From positions 1-64,000 of the forward strand of contig NZ_JBEBMF010000003.1 of assembly GCF_040081925.1 (NCBI RefSeq): a DNA stretch of 64,000 nt. The letters run 5' to 3'. Positions 27,349 through 35,155 of this stretch are shown in pieces. Within the stretch, counting starts at the first letter, position 1. Each line of letters begins with the position of its first letter. Origin of the DNA: Mesorhizobium_K quangtriensis. GTDB taxonomy: Bacteria > Pseudomonadota > Alphaproteobacteria > Rhizobiales > Rhizobiaceae. The notes under the pieces were generated by a model, which did not search any database, had not been told where the DNA came from, and worked only from the letters and a program-made list of their open reading frames with translations. Position numbers and translations under genes: made by a program.

Positions 27349-28101
27349 TCAGTTCGTCGTTTCGGGCGCGTTTTCGGGCGCGGCCGTGTTCTTGTACGCG
27401 GCGTCGGTAAGGCGACCCAGGATCTGCAGATACGCAACCAGCGCGTCCATTTCGGTCAGCTTGCCTGACACACCACCGAAGCTGCTGACATTGGTCGCCT
27501 CGCCATAGCGTTCGACAACACCCGCCGCCTCGCTGGCGTCGGGGAACGCTTGCCCGAACGCGTCGCGCGCCGCGTTCTCAACCATCTCGGGCGTGTAAGG
27601 AACCCCAAGCATGCGCTGCACTTCGAGGCTCTCGGAGAGGTCGCCGGTCCGCAACGTCGTGCGGGCAAGGAACGCGTAGGACGGCATGTTGGATTCCGGC
27701 ACGACATCGCGCGGATTCATCATGTGGGCGACATGCCAGCTGTTCGAATACTTGCCGCCGACGCGTGCGAGATCGGGCCCGGTCCGCTTCGATCCCCACA
27801 ACATGGGCCGGTCATATTTCGACTCGACCGCCAGCGAATAGGGGCCGTAGCGTTCGACCTCGTCCTGCAGGGTGCGGATCATCTGGCTGTGGCAGGCATA
27901 GCATCCCTCGCGCACGTAGATGTTGCGGCCAGCCAGCTCCAGAGGAGTGTAGACCCGCATATCCGGAGCTTCCTCGACGGTGTCGTCGATGGTGAAGAGC
28001 GGAGCGATCTCGACGATGCCGCCGATGCTGGCGGCCACGATGATCGCGAGCACAAAGCCGATGGCCGAGCGTTCGAGCTTGCGGTGGAAAAGTTCAGCCA
28101 T
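27349..28101 (-). CDS. ccoO: cbb3 oxidase subunit II CcoO (mono-haem cytochrome c)
   Basis: 250 aa. N-terminal membrane anchor (SAIGFVLAIIVAASIGGIVE), then VYTPLELAGRNIYVREGCYA with the haem site CYACH, and a distal methionine in MPSYAFLA. RTGPDLARVGGKYSNSWHVA is strongly conserved. CcoO relays electrons from CcoP to the binuclear centre in CcoN. It starts three bases after ccoN on the same strand, so expression is coupled. Length agrees with the family. Confidence 0.96.
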   Translation of the reverse strand: MAELFHRKLERSAIGFVLAIIVAASIGGIVEIAPLFTIDDTVEEAPDMRVYTPLELAGRNIYVREGCYACHSQMIRTLQDEVERYGPYSLAVESKYDRPMLWGSKRTGPDLARVGGKYSNSWHVAHMMNPRDVVPESNMPSYAFLARTTLRTGDLSESLEVQRMLGVPYTPEMVENAARDAFGQAFPDASEAAGVVERYGEATNVSSFGGVSGKLTEMDALVAYLQILGRLTDAAYKNTAAPENAPETTN

Positions 28102-28104
28102 CGG

Positions 28105-29748
28105 TCATTCTCCCGGAACTGCGGCTGCGACCGGCAGATCGCCCTGGCGAGATACGGTTTCTGGAACCGCACGAACCGTCATCCACATGTTGTAGCAACC
28201 CACGAGCGCACCGATCAGGAACAGCAGTCCGCCGAACGCGCGGGCAATGTAGTACGGGTACATCGCCACCAGCGAATCCACGAAGGAATAGGCAAGCGAG
28301 CCGTCCCCCGTGTAGGTACGCCACATCAGCCCCTGTATGACGCCCGAGTTCCACATCGCGAAGATGTAGATCAGCGTGCCGGCGATCGCGAGCCAGAAGT
28401 GGACCTCGACCAGTGCCGCCGAATACATGCGCTCCCGCTTCCAGAGCGAGGGAACGAGCGTGTAGAGCGAGCCGAAGGTGATGAGTGCCACCCATCCGAG
28501 CGCACCTGCATGAACGTGACCGATGGTCCAGTCCGTGTAGTGCGAGAGCGCATTGACCGGCCTGATCGCCAGGAACGAACCTTCGAACGTCGACAGGCCG
28601 TAGAAAATCGCTGCGGCAGTCATGAAGCGCAGCGTCGCGTCGTCGCGAACCTTGTGCCATGCTCCGTTCAGCGTGAGCAACGCGTTGCCCGCTGACGCCC
28701 AGGAGGGGACGAGCAGCATCACTGAGAACGTCATGCCGAGCGTCTGCACCCAATGCGGAAGCGCCGTGTAGTGCAGGTGATGCGAGCCCGCCCACATGTA
28801 GAAGAAGGTGATGCCCCAGAAGCTCAGGATGGAGAGCCTGTAGGAAAAGATCGGCCGCTGCGCCCGCACCGGCAGGTAGTAGTACAGCATGCCCAGGAAG
28901 CCGGCGGTCAGGAAGAACGCAACAGCATTGTGGCCGTACCACCACTGCACCATCGCATCCTGGACGCCGGGCCAGACCGTGTAGCTTTTCGCGCTGCCCC
29001 ACGAGATCGGGATCGCCAGGTTGTTGACGATGTGGAGGATCGCCACCACCACGATGAAGGCCAGGAAGTACCAGTTGGCCACGTAGATGTGCGGCTCCTT
29101 GCGTCGCGCGATCGTGCGCAGGTAAAGCACGAAATACGTGACCCAGACGACGACGAGCCAGAGATCGGCATACCATTCCGCCTCGGCATATTCCTTCGAC
29201 TGCGTGACCCCCATCAGGTAGCCGGACACCGCCAGCACGCAGAACAGATTGAAGCCGAAGAGCACGAACCAGGGGCTGATCTGGCCGGCAAGCCGGGCGC
29301 GCGACGTGCGCTGGACGACGTGGAAGGACGTGGCGATCAGAGCATTTCCGCCGAAGCCGAAGATGATCCCTGAGGTATGCGTAGGCCGCAGCCGGCCGAA
29401 CGTCGACCACGCTCCTTCGAATGCAAGATTGGGCCACGCAAGCTGCGCCGCGACCCAGACACCCATGAACATGCCGAATACAGCCCAGATCATGGCGAGC
29501 ACGATGCCGACCTTGATCGGGTCGTCGTAGTAGGACGCTTCCCGGTCCTCCGTCGGCTCGGGCGAGCCGATTGCCGAAAAGATCGGATACATCAGGGCAC
29601 CGGCGAACAGGATCACGATGACGCCGTGCACACCAAGCGCGTCCTGTCTCCCGGCTGCTGCCATAGCCACACCGACAGCGGCGACAAGGCCCAGCATGAT
29701 TGCCGATATCTGGCGTTCAGATACGGTTAGTTGCCTGATCATGTGCAT
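28105..29748 (-). CDS. ccoN: cbb3 oxidase catalytic subunit I CcoN
   Basis: 547 aa, about twelve membrane helices. His ligands appear in the expected blocks (LRPTHTSGIIFGFGGNALIA, WWYGHNAVAFFLTAG, YMWAGSHHLHY, DWTIGHVHAGALGW). CcoN binds haem b and the haem b3-CuB centre, reduces O2 to water at low oxygen and pumps protons. It heads the ccoNOQP operon. A palindrome matching an FNR/FixK box lies 45 bases upstream, inside the 3' end of the nsrR-like gene, which explains microaerobic control. Confidence 0.96.
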   Translation of the reverse strand: MHMIRQLTVSERQISAIMLGLVAAVGVAMAAAGRQDALGVHGVIVILFAGALMYPIFSAIGSPEPTEDREASYYDDPIKVGIVLAMIWAVFGMFMGVWVAAQLAWPNLAFEGAWSTFGRLRPTHTSGIIFGFGGNALIATSFHVVQRTSRARLAGQISPWFVLFGFNLFCVLAVSGYLMGVTQSKEYAEAEWYADLWLVVVWVTYFVLYLRTIARRKEPHIYVANWYFLAFIVVVAILHIVNNLAIPISWGSAKSYTVWPGVQDAMVQWWYGHNAVAFFLTAGFLGMLYYYLPVRAQRPIFSYRLSILSFWGITFFYMWAGSHHLHYTALPHWVQTLGMTFSVMLLVPSWASAGNALLTLNGAWHKVRDDATLRFMTAAAIFYGLSTFEGSFLAIRPVNALSHYTDWTIGHVHAGALGWVALITFGSLYTLVPSLWKRERMYSAALVEVHFWLAIAGTLIYIFAMWNSGVIQGLMWRTYTGDGSLAYSFVDSLVAMYPYYIARAFGGLLFLIGALVGCYNMWMTVRAVPETVSRQGDLPVAAAVPGE

Positions 29749-29762
29749 CCCTCAAATGACAG

Positions 29763-30224
29763 TCACGCTACCGACGACACTTTGCCACGTCCTTGACCTA
29801 GATCAAGCAGTGATCTCAAAGCGGTTTTGTCCATTGCCAGATCGGCAAGCGTGTAGTTGTCGAAGATCGACAGGAAGGCTTTGGTTGCCTCCCTGACTAT
29901 TCCCTTCAGCCTGCAGGATGGCGAGATGCAGCAGGCGCCCCCCGCGCGCATGCACTCGACGAGTCCGAAGTCGTCCTCCATGTGTCGCACGACCGCGCCC
30001 AGATTGATGTCTTGCGGACGCCGGGCAAGAGAAATGCCGCCTGAGCGGCCGCGCGTTGTCGTCACATAGCCCAACCGCCCGAGTTCGAGGGCGACCTTCA
30101 GGAGGTGGTTCCGGGAGATATCGTATCGCTCCGCGACATCTCCCACCCGAGCCTGACCGTCGGGACAGACTGCCAAATAGATCAGCATGCGCAATGCATA
30201 GTCGGTGTGGAAAGTAAGGTGCAT
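29763..30224 (-). CDS. nsrR: Rrf2-family regulator, NsrR-like
   Basis: 153 aa. The N-terminal winged helix is the Rrf2 type (HTDYALRMLIYLAV, YDISRNHLLKVALELGRLGY). Three or four cysteines (Cys91, Cys98/Cys99, Cys104; ECMRAGGACCISPSC) have the spacing of the NsrR iron-sulfur site. NsrR senses NO through a [4Fe-4S] or [2Fe-2S] cluster and represses NO-detoxification genes. The gene lies directly between ccoN and a truncated haemoglobin gene, both on its strand. Its last 40 bases contain the FNR-type box of ccoN. A candidate target palindrome lies at 30688. Confidence 0.88.
   Translation of the reverse strand: MHLTFHTDYALRMLIYLAVCPDGQARVGDVAERYDISRNHLLKVALELGRLGYVTTTRGRSGGISLARRPQDINLGAVVRHMEDDFGLVECMRAGGACCISPSCRLKGIVREATKAFLSIFDNYTLADLAMDKTALRSLLDLGQGRGKVSSVA
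29793..29806 (-). promoter_or_regulatory. FNR/FixK-type box upstream of ccoN
   Basis: TTGACCTAGATCAA is a near-perfect dyad, matching the FNR/FixK consensus TTGAT-N4-ATCAA at all outer positions (TTGA and TCAA). It is centred about 52 bases upstream of the ccoN start, where an activator at around -40 would leave a short 5' UTR. It lies inside the coding end of the nsrR-like gene. Confidence 0.7.
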
Positions 30225-30244
30225 TCAGCGTTCCCGCTCGCGCA

Positions 30245-30679
30245 TCACGTTTCGCGCCTTGGTTCGCCAAGCCGAAAGAACATGGCCAGCTTCAGGCTCT
30301 GCGCGATGCGCTCGGCGCGATCGACGAAAACGGTCGCCGCGTCTGGCGCGCACAACTCGGCTACCGTTGCGCTAAAGTGCCCTAGCCAGACATCGAAATC
30401 GTCCTCGCGCACCTGCTTGAGCTTTAGATGGGCAGGGACCGGACGCCCCTCGTAACTGCCGTCCTTGAGTATCACCGAACACCAGAAGTCCGTCATCTTT
30501 TCCAGATGCGGTTCCCAGTCGCCACGAATCTCGTGTGCGAAGATCGGACCGAGGCGGTGGTCGGCCCGCACGCGGGCGTAGAAAGCGCGAACCAGGCTGC
30601 CTATGAAGACCCGGTCGACGTTTGGATGGTGTAGCGGACGCTCCGCAGGCGGGGGAGTTGGTAAGGAAGAATGTGCCAT
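30245..30679 (-). CDS. Group III truncated haemoglobin
   Basis: 144 aa from ATG 30679. The fold markers fit the trHb group III family: HHPNVDRVFIGSLVRAFYAR, ADHRLGPIFAHEI, DWEPHLEKMTDFWCSVILKD and then SYEGRPVPAHLKL, where His84 is the probable haem-iron ligand. Group III globins (Ctb of Campylobacter type) bind O2 and NO with high affinity and are tied to nitrosative stress and microaerobic growth. The start lies nine bases downstream of a perfect palindrome (30688-30706), so it is probably controlled by NO. It is 20 bases upstream of nsrR. Confidence 0.85.
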   Translation of the reverse strand: MAHSSLPTPPPAERPLHHPNVDRVFIGSLVRAFYARVRADHRLGPIFAHEIRGDWEPHLEKMTDFWCSVILKDGSYEGRPVPAHLKLKQVREDDFDVWLGHFSATVAELCAPDAATVFVDRAERIAQSLKLAMFFRLGEPRRET

Positions 30680-30687
30680 CGGAATAT

Positions 30688-30706
30688 GTGGTATTTTCCA
30701 TACCAC
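30688..30706. promoter_or_regulatory. Perfect palindrome, candidate NsrR/Rrf2 operator
   Basis: GTGGTAT-TTTCC-ATACCAC is a perfect 7-bp inverted repeat with a five-base centre, between the divergent truncated-haemoglobin and DUF1858 genes. NsrR-type operators are paired inverted repeats rich in A/T with GTAT-type arms, so the neighbouring NsrR-like gene is the obvious candidate regulator. The binding protein is an inference. Confidence 0.55.
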
Positions 30707-30832
30707 TTATCTTAGGCCCGAATGATAGGCAAGTGAAGGCTTGTCGCCCCGCCTTTCGAGATGCAGTTTGTCCGGGGACAAAGTACGTCGATTGTCCGCT
30801 GCATACCGTTCTGGATTTGGAAAGCCCGGACG

Positions 30833-31120
30833 ATGCAGCCTGTAACCCTCGATCCCGATATGCCGGTCGATGAAATCATGCGGCGGTGGCCGTCCACCAT
30901 CCGGGTCATGATCCGCTATCGTATGCTTTGCGTGGGCTGTCCGATCGGCATATTCCACACCGTCGCTGATGCATGTGCGGCCCACAGGATCGATGAGGGA
31001 CGGTTCTCTGTGGAGTTGCTCGCGGCGATGCAGGGAGATGCCAGGGCCAACGCACCGTCGGCCTTCGCGGTCAAAGCAGTTCGCGAGCCCGGCGCAACTA
31101 CTGATCTCCGCCCGGCCTGA
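30833..31120 (+). CDS. DUF1858 (hybrid-cluster/ScdA-N-like) protein
   Basis: 95 aa from ATG 30833; a longer frame from 30761 adds an unlikely start. DUF1858 core: MPVDEIMRRWPSTIRVMIRY then RMLCVGCPIGIFHTVADACA. The CxxC pair and the helical ends fit the small domain found in RIC/ScdA iron-sulfur repair proteins, hybrid-cluster-linked proteins and many rhizobial NO clusters. The rest (ARANAPSAFAVKAVREPG) is a linker. It probably helps repair or protect Fe-S centres from NO, or acts as a redox switch. It is divergent from the globin across the palindrome at 30688. Confidence 0.75.
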   Translation: MQPVTLDPDMPVDEIMRRWPSTIRVMIRYRMLCVGCPIGIFHTVADACAAHRIDEGRFSVELLAAMQGDARANAPSAFAVKAVREPGATTDLRPA

Positions 31121-31135
31121 CTATTGCGGGTTAAG

Positions 31136-31834
31136 TCATTTGCGCCGGCGGCTCTCCGAAAGCAGCATGAGTGCGTGCGGATCGGTCACGACGACCTTCT
31201 GGCGCGCATTGCGCACGATGCCCTCGTCTTCCCAGGCGCTGAGCAGCCGGCTTACCGTGTGCAGCGTGCTGCCGGTCATCTCTGCTATGTCCTGACGCGT
31301 GATCGGAAAGTCGATCTCGATTCCATCGCTGGTCTTGCGGCCGGATTGGGTGACGAGGCGAAGGATGGCGCTGGCAATGCGCTGCTCAACTTGCTGCGTC
31401 GCCATCTCGTCAACACGTGCCTGGGTGTCCTGAAGCCGGTTGCCAATGGTCTGGTAGGCGTTGGCGCCGAAAGTCGGATGCTGCGCCTGGAAACCCGGCC
31501 AGGCGCTGTTGGGCCATGTCAGGACGACGCAGTCCACTGCTGCCACCGCGCTGGCCGGATAGGTCGTGCGTCCCATCGCCATTGCAATGCCGAACAGCTC
31601 GCCTTCGTTAATGTAGCGCGCGATGACCTGATCGCCGTCCGGGGTTGTTCGGACCACCCGGATATGGCCGGATAGCAGAAGGTAGAAGTGTCCTGCCTCC
31701 TGGTCCTGCCCGAAGACCTCCATATCCTTGGCGAAGCGGACGGAACGGGCCTGCAGAAGGATGGCGTCCAGGGCGGCGGTGCTCAGCCCGGCGAACGGCG
31801 GCAGTCCGGAAATCAACGATCTGTCGAGGGCCAT
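31136..31834 (-). CDS. Crp/Fnr regulator, NnrR/DNR-like
   Basis: 232 aa from ATG 31834. Cyclic-nucleotide-type beta-roll (FYLLLSGHIRVVRTTPDGDQ, YINEGELFGIAMAMGRTTYP), long dimer helix, and a C-terminal helix-turn-helix (ITRQDIAEMTGSTLHTVSRL). There is no FNR cysteine cluster and only one Cys (VDCVV). This matches the NnrR/DNR group, which senses NO through haem and activates nitrite and nitric oxide reductase genes. The C-terminal recognition helix (SxxxTVSR) suits TTGCG- or TTGAT-type sites. Its own upstream region carries such a site (31880-31895). Confidence 0.87.
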   Translation of the reverse strand: MALDRSLISGLPPFAGLSTAALDAILLQARSVRFAKDMEVFGQDQEAGHFYLLLSGHIRVVRTTPDGDQVIARYINEGELFGIAMAMGRTTYPASAVAAVDCVVLTWPNSAWPGFQAQHPTFGANAYQTIGNRLQDTQARVDEMATQQVEQRIASAILRLVTQSGRKTSDGIEIDFPITRQDIAEMTGSTLHTVSRLLSAWEDEGIVRNARQKVVVTDPHALMLLSESRRRK

Positions 31835-31879
31835 GCAGTTCCGTTTCCCGTAAGCGGCACCATCCATCTCTAGCGACAG

Positions 31880-31895
31880 TTTGCGCCAGCACAAA
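31880..31895. promoter_or_regulatory. NnrR-type box between the Crp/Fnr gene and pseudoazurin
   Basis: TTTGCGCCAGCACAAA, a dyad with TTTG(C/T)G half-sites, is embedded in a longer inverted repeat (GACAGTTTG at 31875-31883 with CAAACTGTC at 31892-31900). It is centred 77 bases upstream of the pseudoazurin ATG and 54 bases upstream of the Crp/Fnr ATG. The same pattern, TTTGCGC-N4-ACAAA with one base variation, recurs upstream of nirK at 36338. Confidence 0.65.
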
Positions 31896-31964
31896 CTGTC
31901 GTGTGCTTCCCTGCACTATGGATGTGGCAACGGCAATCAGCCGTGGTCAGAAAGGAAGAAGAAA

Positions 31965-32408
31965 ATGAAACCGTTCGTCGCGGCGCTGATGCTAGGCGCG
32001 ACCCTGATGGTCACCGGAGCCGCCGGTGCCGCCGAGATCGAGGTCCACATGTTGAACAAGGGAGCAAAGGGATCGATGGTATTTGAGCCGGACTTCATCG
32101 TGGCGGCGCCCGGCGACACGATCCGGTTCATCCCCACCGACAAGGGACACAATGTCGAGAGCATCAAGGGAATGCTCCCGGAAGGCGTGGAAGCATTCAA
32201 GAGCAAGTTCAACGAAGAATATACGCTCAAGGTCGATGGGAACGGGGTGTATGGCGTCAAATGCACGCCGCACTACGGAATGGGCATGGTGGCGCTGATC
32301 AATGTGGGCGATCCTACTAATGCTGCCGAGGCACAGGCCGTCAAGCAGTCCGGCAAGGCCAAGAAGGTGTTCGAGGACCTGTTCGGACAGCTCGGTGCTG
32401 CACAATGA
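31965..32408 (+). CDS. paz: Pseudoazurin (blue copper electron carrier)
   Basis: 147 aa with a signal peptide (MKPFVAALMLGATLMVTGAA-GAA). Cupredoxin fold starting AEIEVHMLNKGAKGSMVFEP. Type 1 copper ligands are His62 (KGHNVES), Cys100 and His103 (VKCTPHYGMGM) and Met108. It carries electrons in the periplasm to NirK (and in some organisms to other nitrogen oxide reductases). It starts at ATG 31965 behind AAAGGAAGAA. It is divergent from the Crp/Fnr gene and shares the NnrR-type box with it. The alternative symbol azu is used for azurins. Confidence 0.92.
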   Translation: MKPFVAALMLGATLMVTGAAGAAEIEVHMLNKGAKGSMVFEPDFIVAAPGDTIRFIPTDKGHNVESIKGMLPEGVEAFKSKFNEEYTLKVDGNGVYGVKCTPHYGMGMVALINVGDPTNAAEAQAVKQSGKAKKVFEDLFGQLGAAQ

Positions 32409-32827
32409 GCATTCGGGCGGGCAGTCACCATTCGGAGGTGTTCCGAGAGGAGACCGCCCGCCCGTCACTTGGCGCGCGAGGGATGGAGCGCCTGCGCCCG
32501 CTCTGGATTGGTGCCGGTGTGGTTTCGCTCGGGCTCGGTCTCGCTGGCATCCCGCTTCCGCTCTTGCCGACCACGCCGTTCATCCTCCTTTCGGCCTTCT
32601 GTTTCGCCAGAGGATCGCAACGGCTGCACGGATGGCTCATGTCCCATCCTCGCTTCGGTCCCACGATCAGAGATTGGAACCGGAACGGCGCGATATCGCT
32701 GCGTGCCAGGAAGCTTGCGGCCACAGCCATGGCCACGGCCCTGCTGCTCTCGTTCGCTATCAGCTTGCCCTGGACAATTCTTGCTGTCCAGGCCGCAGTC
32801 CTGGGGGAGCGGCCGTCTTCGTTTTGA
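32405..32827 (+). CDS. DUF454 (YbaN-type) membrane protein
   Basis: 140 aa. The start overlaps the pseudoazurin stop by four bases. The N-terminal 30 residues are charged, then the DUF454 core begins: MERLRPLWIGAGVVSLGLGL, then AGIPLPLLPTTPFILLSAFC, FARGSQRLHGWLMSHPRFGP and two further hydrophobic helices. The PLPTTPFxLL and HPxxGPxIxxW blocks are the family signature. DUF454 proteins are widespread, found near haem and nitrogen-oxide genes, and have no proven activity. Coupling to a copper protein suggests a role in its maturation or a shared regulon. Confidence 0.8.
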   Translation: MSIRAGSHHSEVFREETARPSLGARGMERLRPLWIGAGVVSLGLGLAGIPLPLLPTTPFILLSAFCFARGSQRLHGWLMSHPRFGPTIRDWNRNGAISLRARKLAATAMATALLLSFAISLPWTILAVQAAVLGERPSSF

Positions 32828-32902
32828 TACGACCTTCACCACCAGACTGATTCCGGCGATGAGGCTCGCGAGGCGATTGGCGCCTTTCCCGATAACCCAT
32901 CC

Positions 32903-34153
32903 CTAGCTGTCCACACCGACCCGACGCCCCCACAGGATGGGAGCGAAGCGGATGGCGAAAAGCAGGAATGCTCCGCTCCACAGTGCCCCGCCGGCGGAAA
33001 GGAGGTACGAATATCCGTCATCGAGGAAGGGCGCGGCAACGCGCAGGGCAGCGCCCGTCGTGACCATGGCATACATGACGACCATGAAGCCATCCGCCTT
33101 GATGGCACGGCCGGTATGGCCAAGGCTGGCGAGCGTCATCACAGCGAGCGTCATGGTTCCGATTGCACCCGCGGTCAGCGCGTGCAGCGCCGCGGAATCG
33201 GAAATGTCGGGGACAAGCATGGCAAGTCCGAGCAGGGTCAGCGCCAGCGCCAACCAGCCATAACCCACATGCAGTATCAGCAGGATGGGTTCCGATACCG
33301 TCGCGCCGGCGCGCCAGCGTACGAGCCGAACGGGCAGCAGGAAGCCAGCCGTGCAGAGGACCAATCCGGTTGCGGCCGCGCCGGGAAAGGTCAGCCAGCC
33401 GACCATCGCGAGCGCGGTCGCGGCGAGCGCCGCCTTGTCGGGAGCGCCGAAGGGTGCCGGAAGACGCTGCACGCCGTTCTTCACCAGCCAGTTACGAGTG
33501 AAGGACGGTATGATCCGTCCGCCGATCAACGCGATCAGCATCGCCGCCACGCCAAGCGCCAACCGTTGGCCTAGATCGTGGGGGGCCAGTTCCAGATTGG
33601 CGAGGTGGTCGAGCAGGTTCGCAACACCCAGCAGTGTGATTATCGCGGCAACCGGCGCATTCTTCCAGTTCCGCCCCGCGACTACTTCCCGCCAGATCGC
33701 GAAAGCAAGCATGGCGGGAAAAGAAAGGTCAACCACAGCGGCAACGGTCGGCGAAGGAATGGCGATGCACGCGATCCGGCCGGCCAACCAAAGCCCGACG
33801 AGGACCGCAAGGCGCCCACCGCTCAGCGGCAGGCGACCGGTCCAGTTGGGGATGGCGGTGAGGATGAAGCCGGCAACGACAGCGCCGAGATAACCGAAAA
33901 GCATTTCGTGGGCGTGCCAACGCAAGCCGTCGAAAGGTCCCGCAAATCCAAAGCCTCCGAAATAGGCGCAAAGCCAGACGGGGATGGCAACACCGGCATA
34001 GAGGGCCGCCACGAAGAAGAAGGGTCGGAAACCGTAGTGCAGGATCGGAGGCATGCCCTGGATTCGGCCACGCCCGTCACGTCGCGTGTCGCCTGACTTG
34101 AGCGCAGCCCGAGGCACCGAGCGATCCTGGGCAGAGACAATCTTGGATGGCAT
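32903..34153 (-). CDS. nnrS: NnrS-family haem/copper membrane protein
   Basis: 416 aa from ATG 34153, chosen for the AGGAG ribosome binding site and family-like N-terminus; the frame opens 62 codons earlier. About twelve membrane helices. NnrS signatures: LHYGFRPFFFVAALYAGVAI, LRWHAHEMLFGYLGAVVAGF, ILTAIPNWTGRLPLSG, RIIPSFTRNWLVK and ALHALTAGAIGTMTLAVM. NnrS is a haem- and copper-containing protein that relieves nitrosative stress in Vibrio and Rhodobacter. It lies downstream of nirV on the same strand, so NO made by NirK and the protector are produced together. Confidence 0.92.
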   Translation of the reverse strand: MPSKIVSAQDRSVPRAALKSGDTRRDGRGRIQGMPPILHYGFRPFFFVAALYAGVAIPVWLCAYFGGFGFAGPFDGLRWHAHEMLFGYLGAVVAGFILTAIPNWTGRLPLSGGRLAVLVGLWLAGRIACIAIPSPTVAAVVDLSFPAMLAFAIWREVVAGRNWKNAPVAAIITLLGVANLLDHLANLELAPHDLGQRLALGVAAMLIALIGGRIIPSFTRNWLVKNGVQRLPAPFGAPDKAALAATALAMVGWLTFPGAAATGLVLCTAGFLLPVRLVRWRAGATVSEPILLILHVGYGWLALALTLLGLAMLVPDISDSAALHALTAGAIGTMTLAVMTLASLGHTGRAIKADGFMVVMYAMVTTGAALRVAAPFLDDGYSYLLSAGGALWSGAFLLFAIRFAPILWGRRVGVDS

Positions 34154-34214
34154 CAAGCGTGCTCCTGTCCGGCGGCAAAGGGGACGATATCTCCCATGGC
34201 CTGTTCCTTCATGC

Positions 34215-35099
34215 CTATGTTGTGAAAGCGGTTCGCAGCTTCGCCAACGTCCGACGCACGGCGGCGACAGCCGGGTTATGATCTTCGTGCACAAGCCGCA
34301 TCCCGAGATTTTCGGGAGGGGTGCCAACGGCACAGCCACCGCTGCGGCCGTCCCTTACGAAGCCTGACATGTAGGCGCGATGGCGGCCTTCGAGCACGCG
34401 CACTCCGCAGTTCTCGACGACACTGAGCACTTCATGGGTCTCAGTCGTGACGGTGACGCGATTGTAGCAGGTCAACGTCCATTCCCAGACATTGCCGCCG
34501 AAATCCTCGACGCCGAGGCTGTTAGGACCATAGCTGCCGCGCAGCTTAGGCCGAGGATCTGACGGACGTTTCGCGGCAGCCTCCTCGCGGTAGCGACGGA
34601 TCCATCTTACTGCCGGATTGCCCGGAGCTTCGCTCACTGCGCTGAAGCTCTCGCCGGCAAAGCGCTCCGCACCGGCGGCAGCCGCTTCCTGTGCGGTCGG
34701 CAGCCGCCAGGATTCGCCGGTCTCCTGCGAGTACCAGCGTGCATAGACATCCGCGTCGAGTCCGTTGATGCCCGTCACCGGAACATCGTCCGTGGTCGCC
34801 GGCGCATCCGGGGCTTTGCAGGCGCCTGCCGCCACACACCGCCTGTAGTCGCTCAGACTGACCTGTCGCTTCATGATCCGGAACGATGCGACCCTGGTAG
34901 CCTCGACCGGAGCGGCCATGGCCCGGTTTGCAGCGAGGAATTCGCCAGGCAGCGGGAAGTCGATTGTACGGGCCGGGATCATGACGGTCTCTGCCATCGG
35001 CATGGCCGAATGCGGGTCGCCGGCGAGACTGGCGAGGACCACGGGAACCGACATCAGCGCGGCGGCGCCGTATGCGATCTCGAATAGCTTGATGCTCAT
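34215..35099 (-). CDS. nirV: NirV, SUMF1-domain protein linked to nitrite reductase
   Basis: 294 aa from ATG 35099. N-terminal signal/anchor (LFEIAYGAAALMSVPVVLAS), then a formylglycine-generating-enzyme-like (SUMF1) domain with VPVTGINGLDADVYARWYSQ, ETGESWRLPTAQEAAAA, VWEWTLTCYNR and a C-terminal RSGGCAVGTPPENLGMRLVH. It is the standard partner of nirK in rhizobia. The reaction is unproven; the formylglycine catalytic cysteines are not clearly conserved. It starts 56 bases after nirK on the same strand. It may assist the maturation of NirK. Confidence 0.9.
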   Translation of the reverse strand: MSIKLFEIAYGAAALMSVPVVLASLAGDPHSAMPMAETVMIPARTIDFPLPGEFLAANRAMAAPVEATRVASFRIMKRQVSLSDYRRCVAAGACKAPDAPATTDDVPVTGINGLDADVYARWYSQETGESWRLPTAQEAAAAGAERFAGESFSAVSEAPGNPAVRWIRRYREEAAAKRPSDPRPKLRGSYGPNSLGVEDFGGNVWEWTLTCYNRVTVTTETHEVLSVVENCGVRVLEGRHRAYMSGFVRDGRSGGCAVGTPPENLGMRLVHEDHNPAVAAVRRTLAKLRTAFTT

Positions 35100-35155
35100 G
35101 ACATTCTGCTTTGAAAAGTGCGGTCCGGACCGAGCCGGCCCGCAGCATGCGTTGG

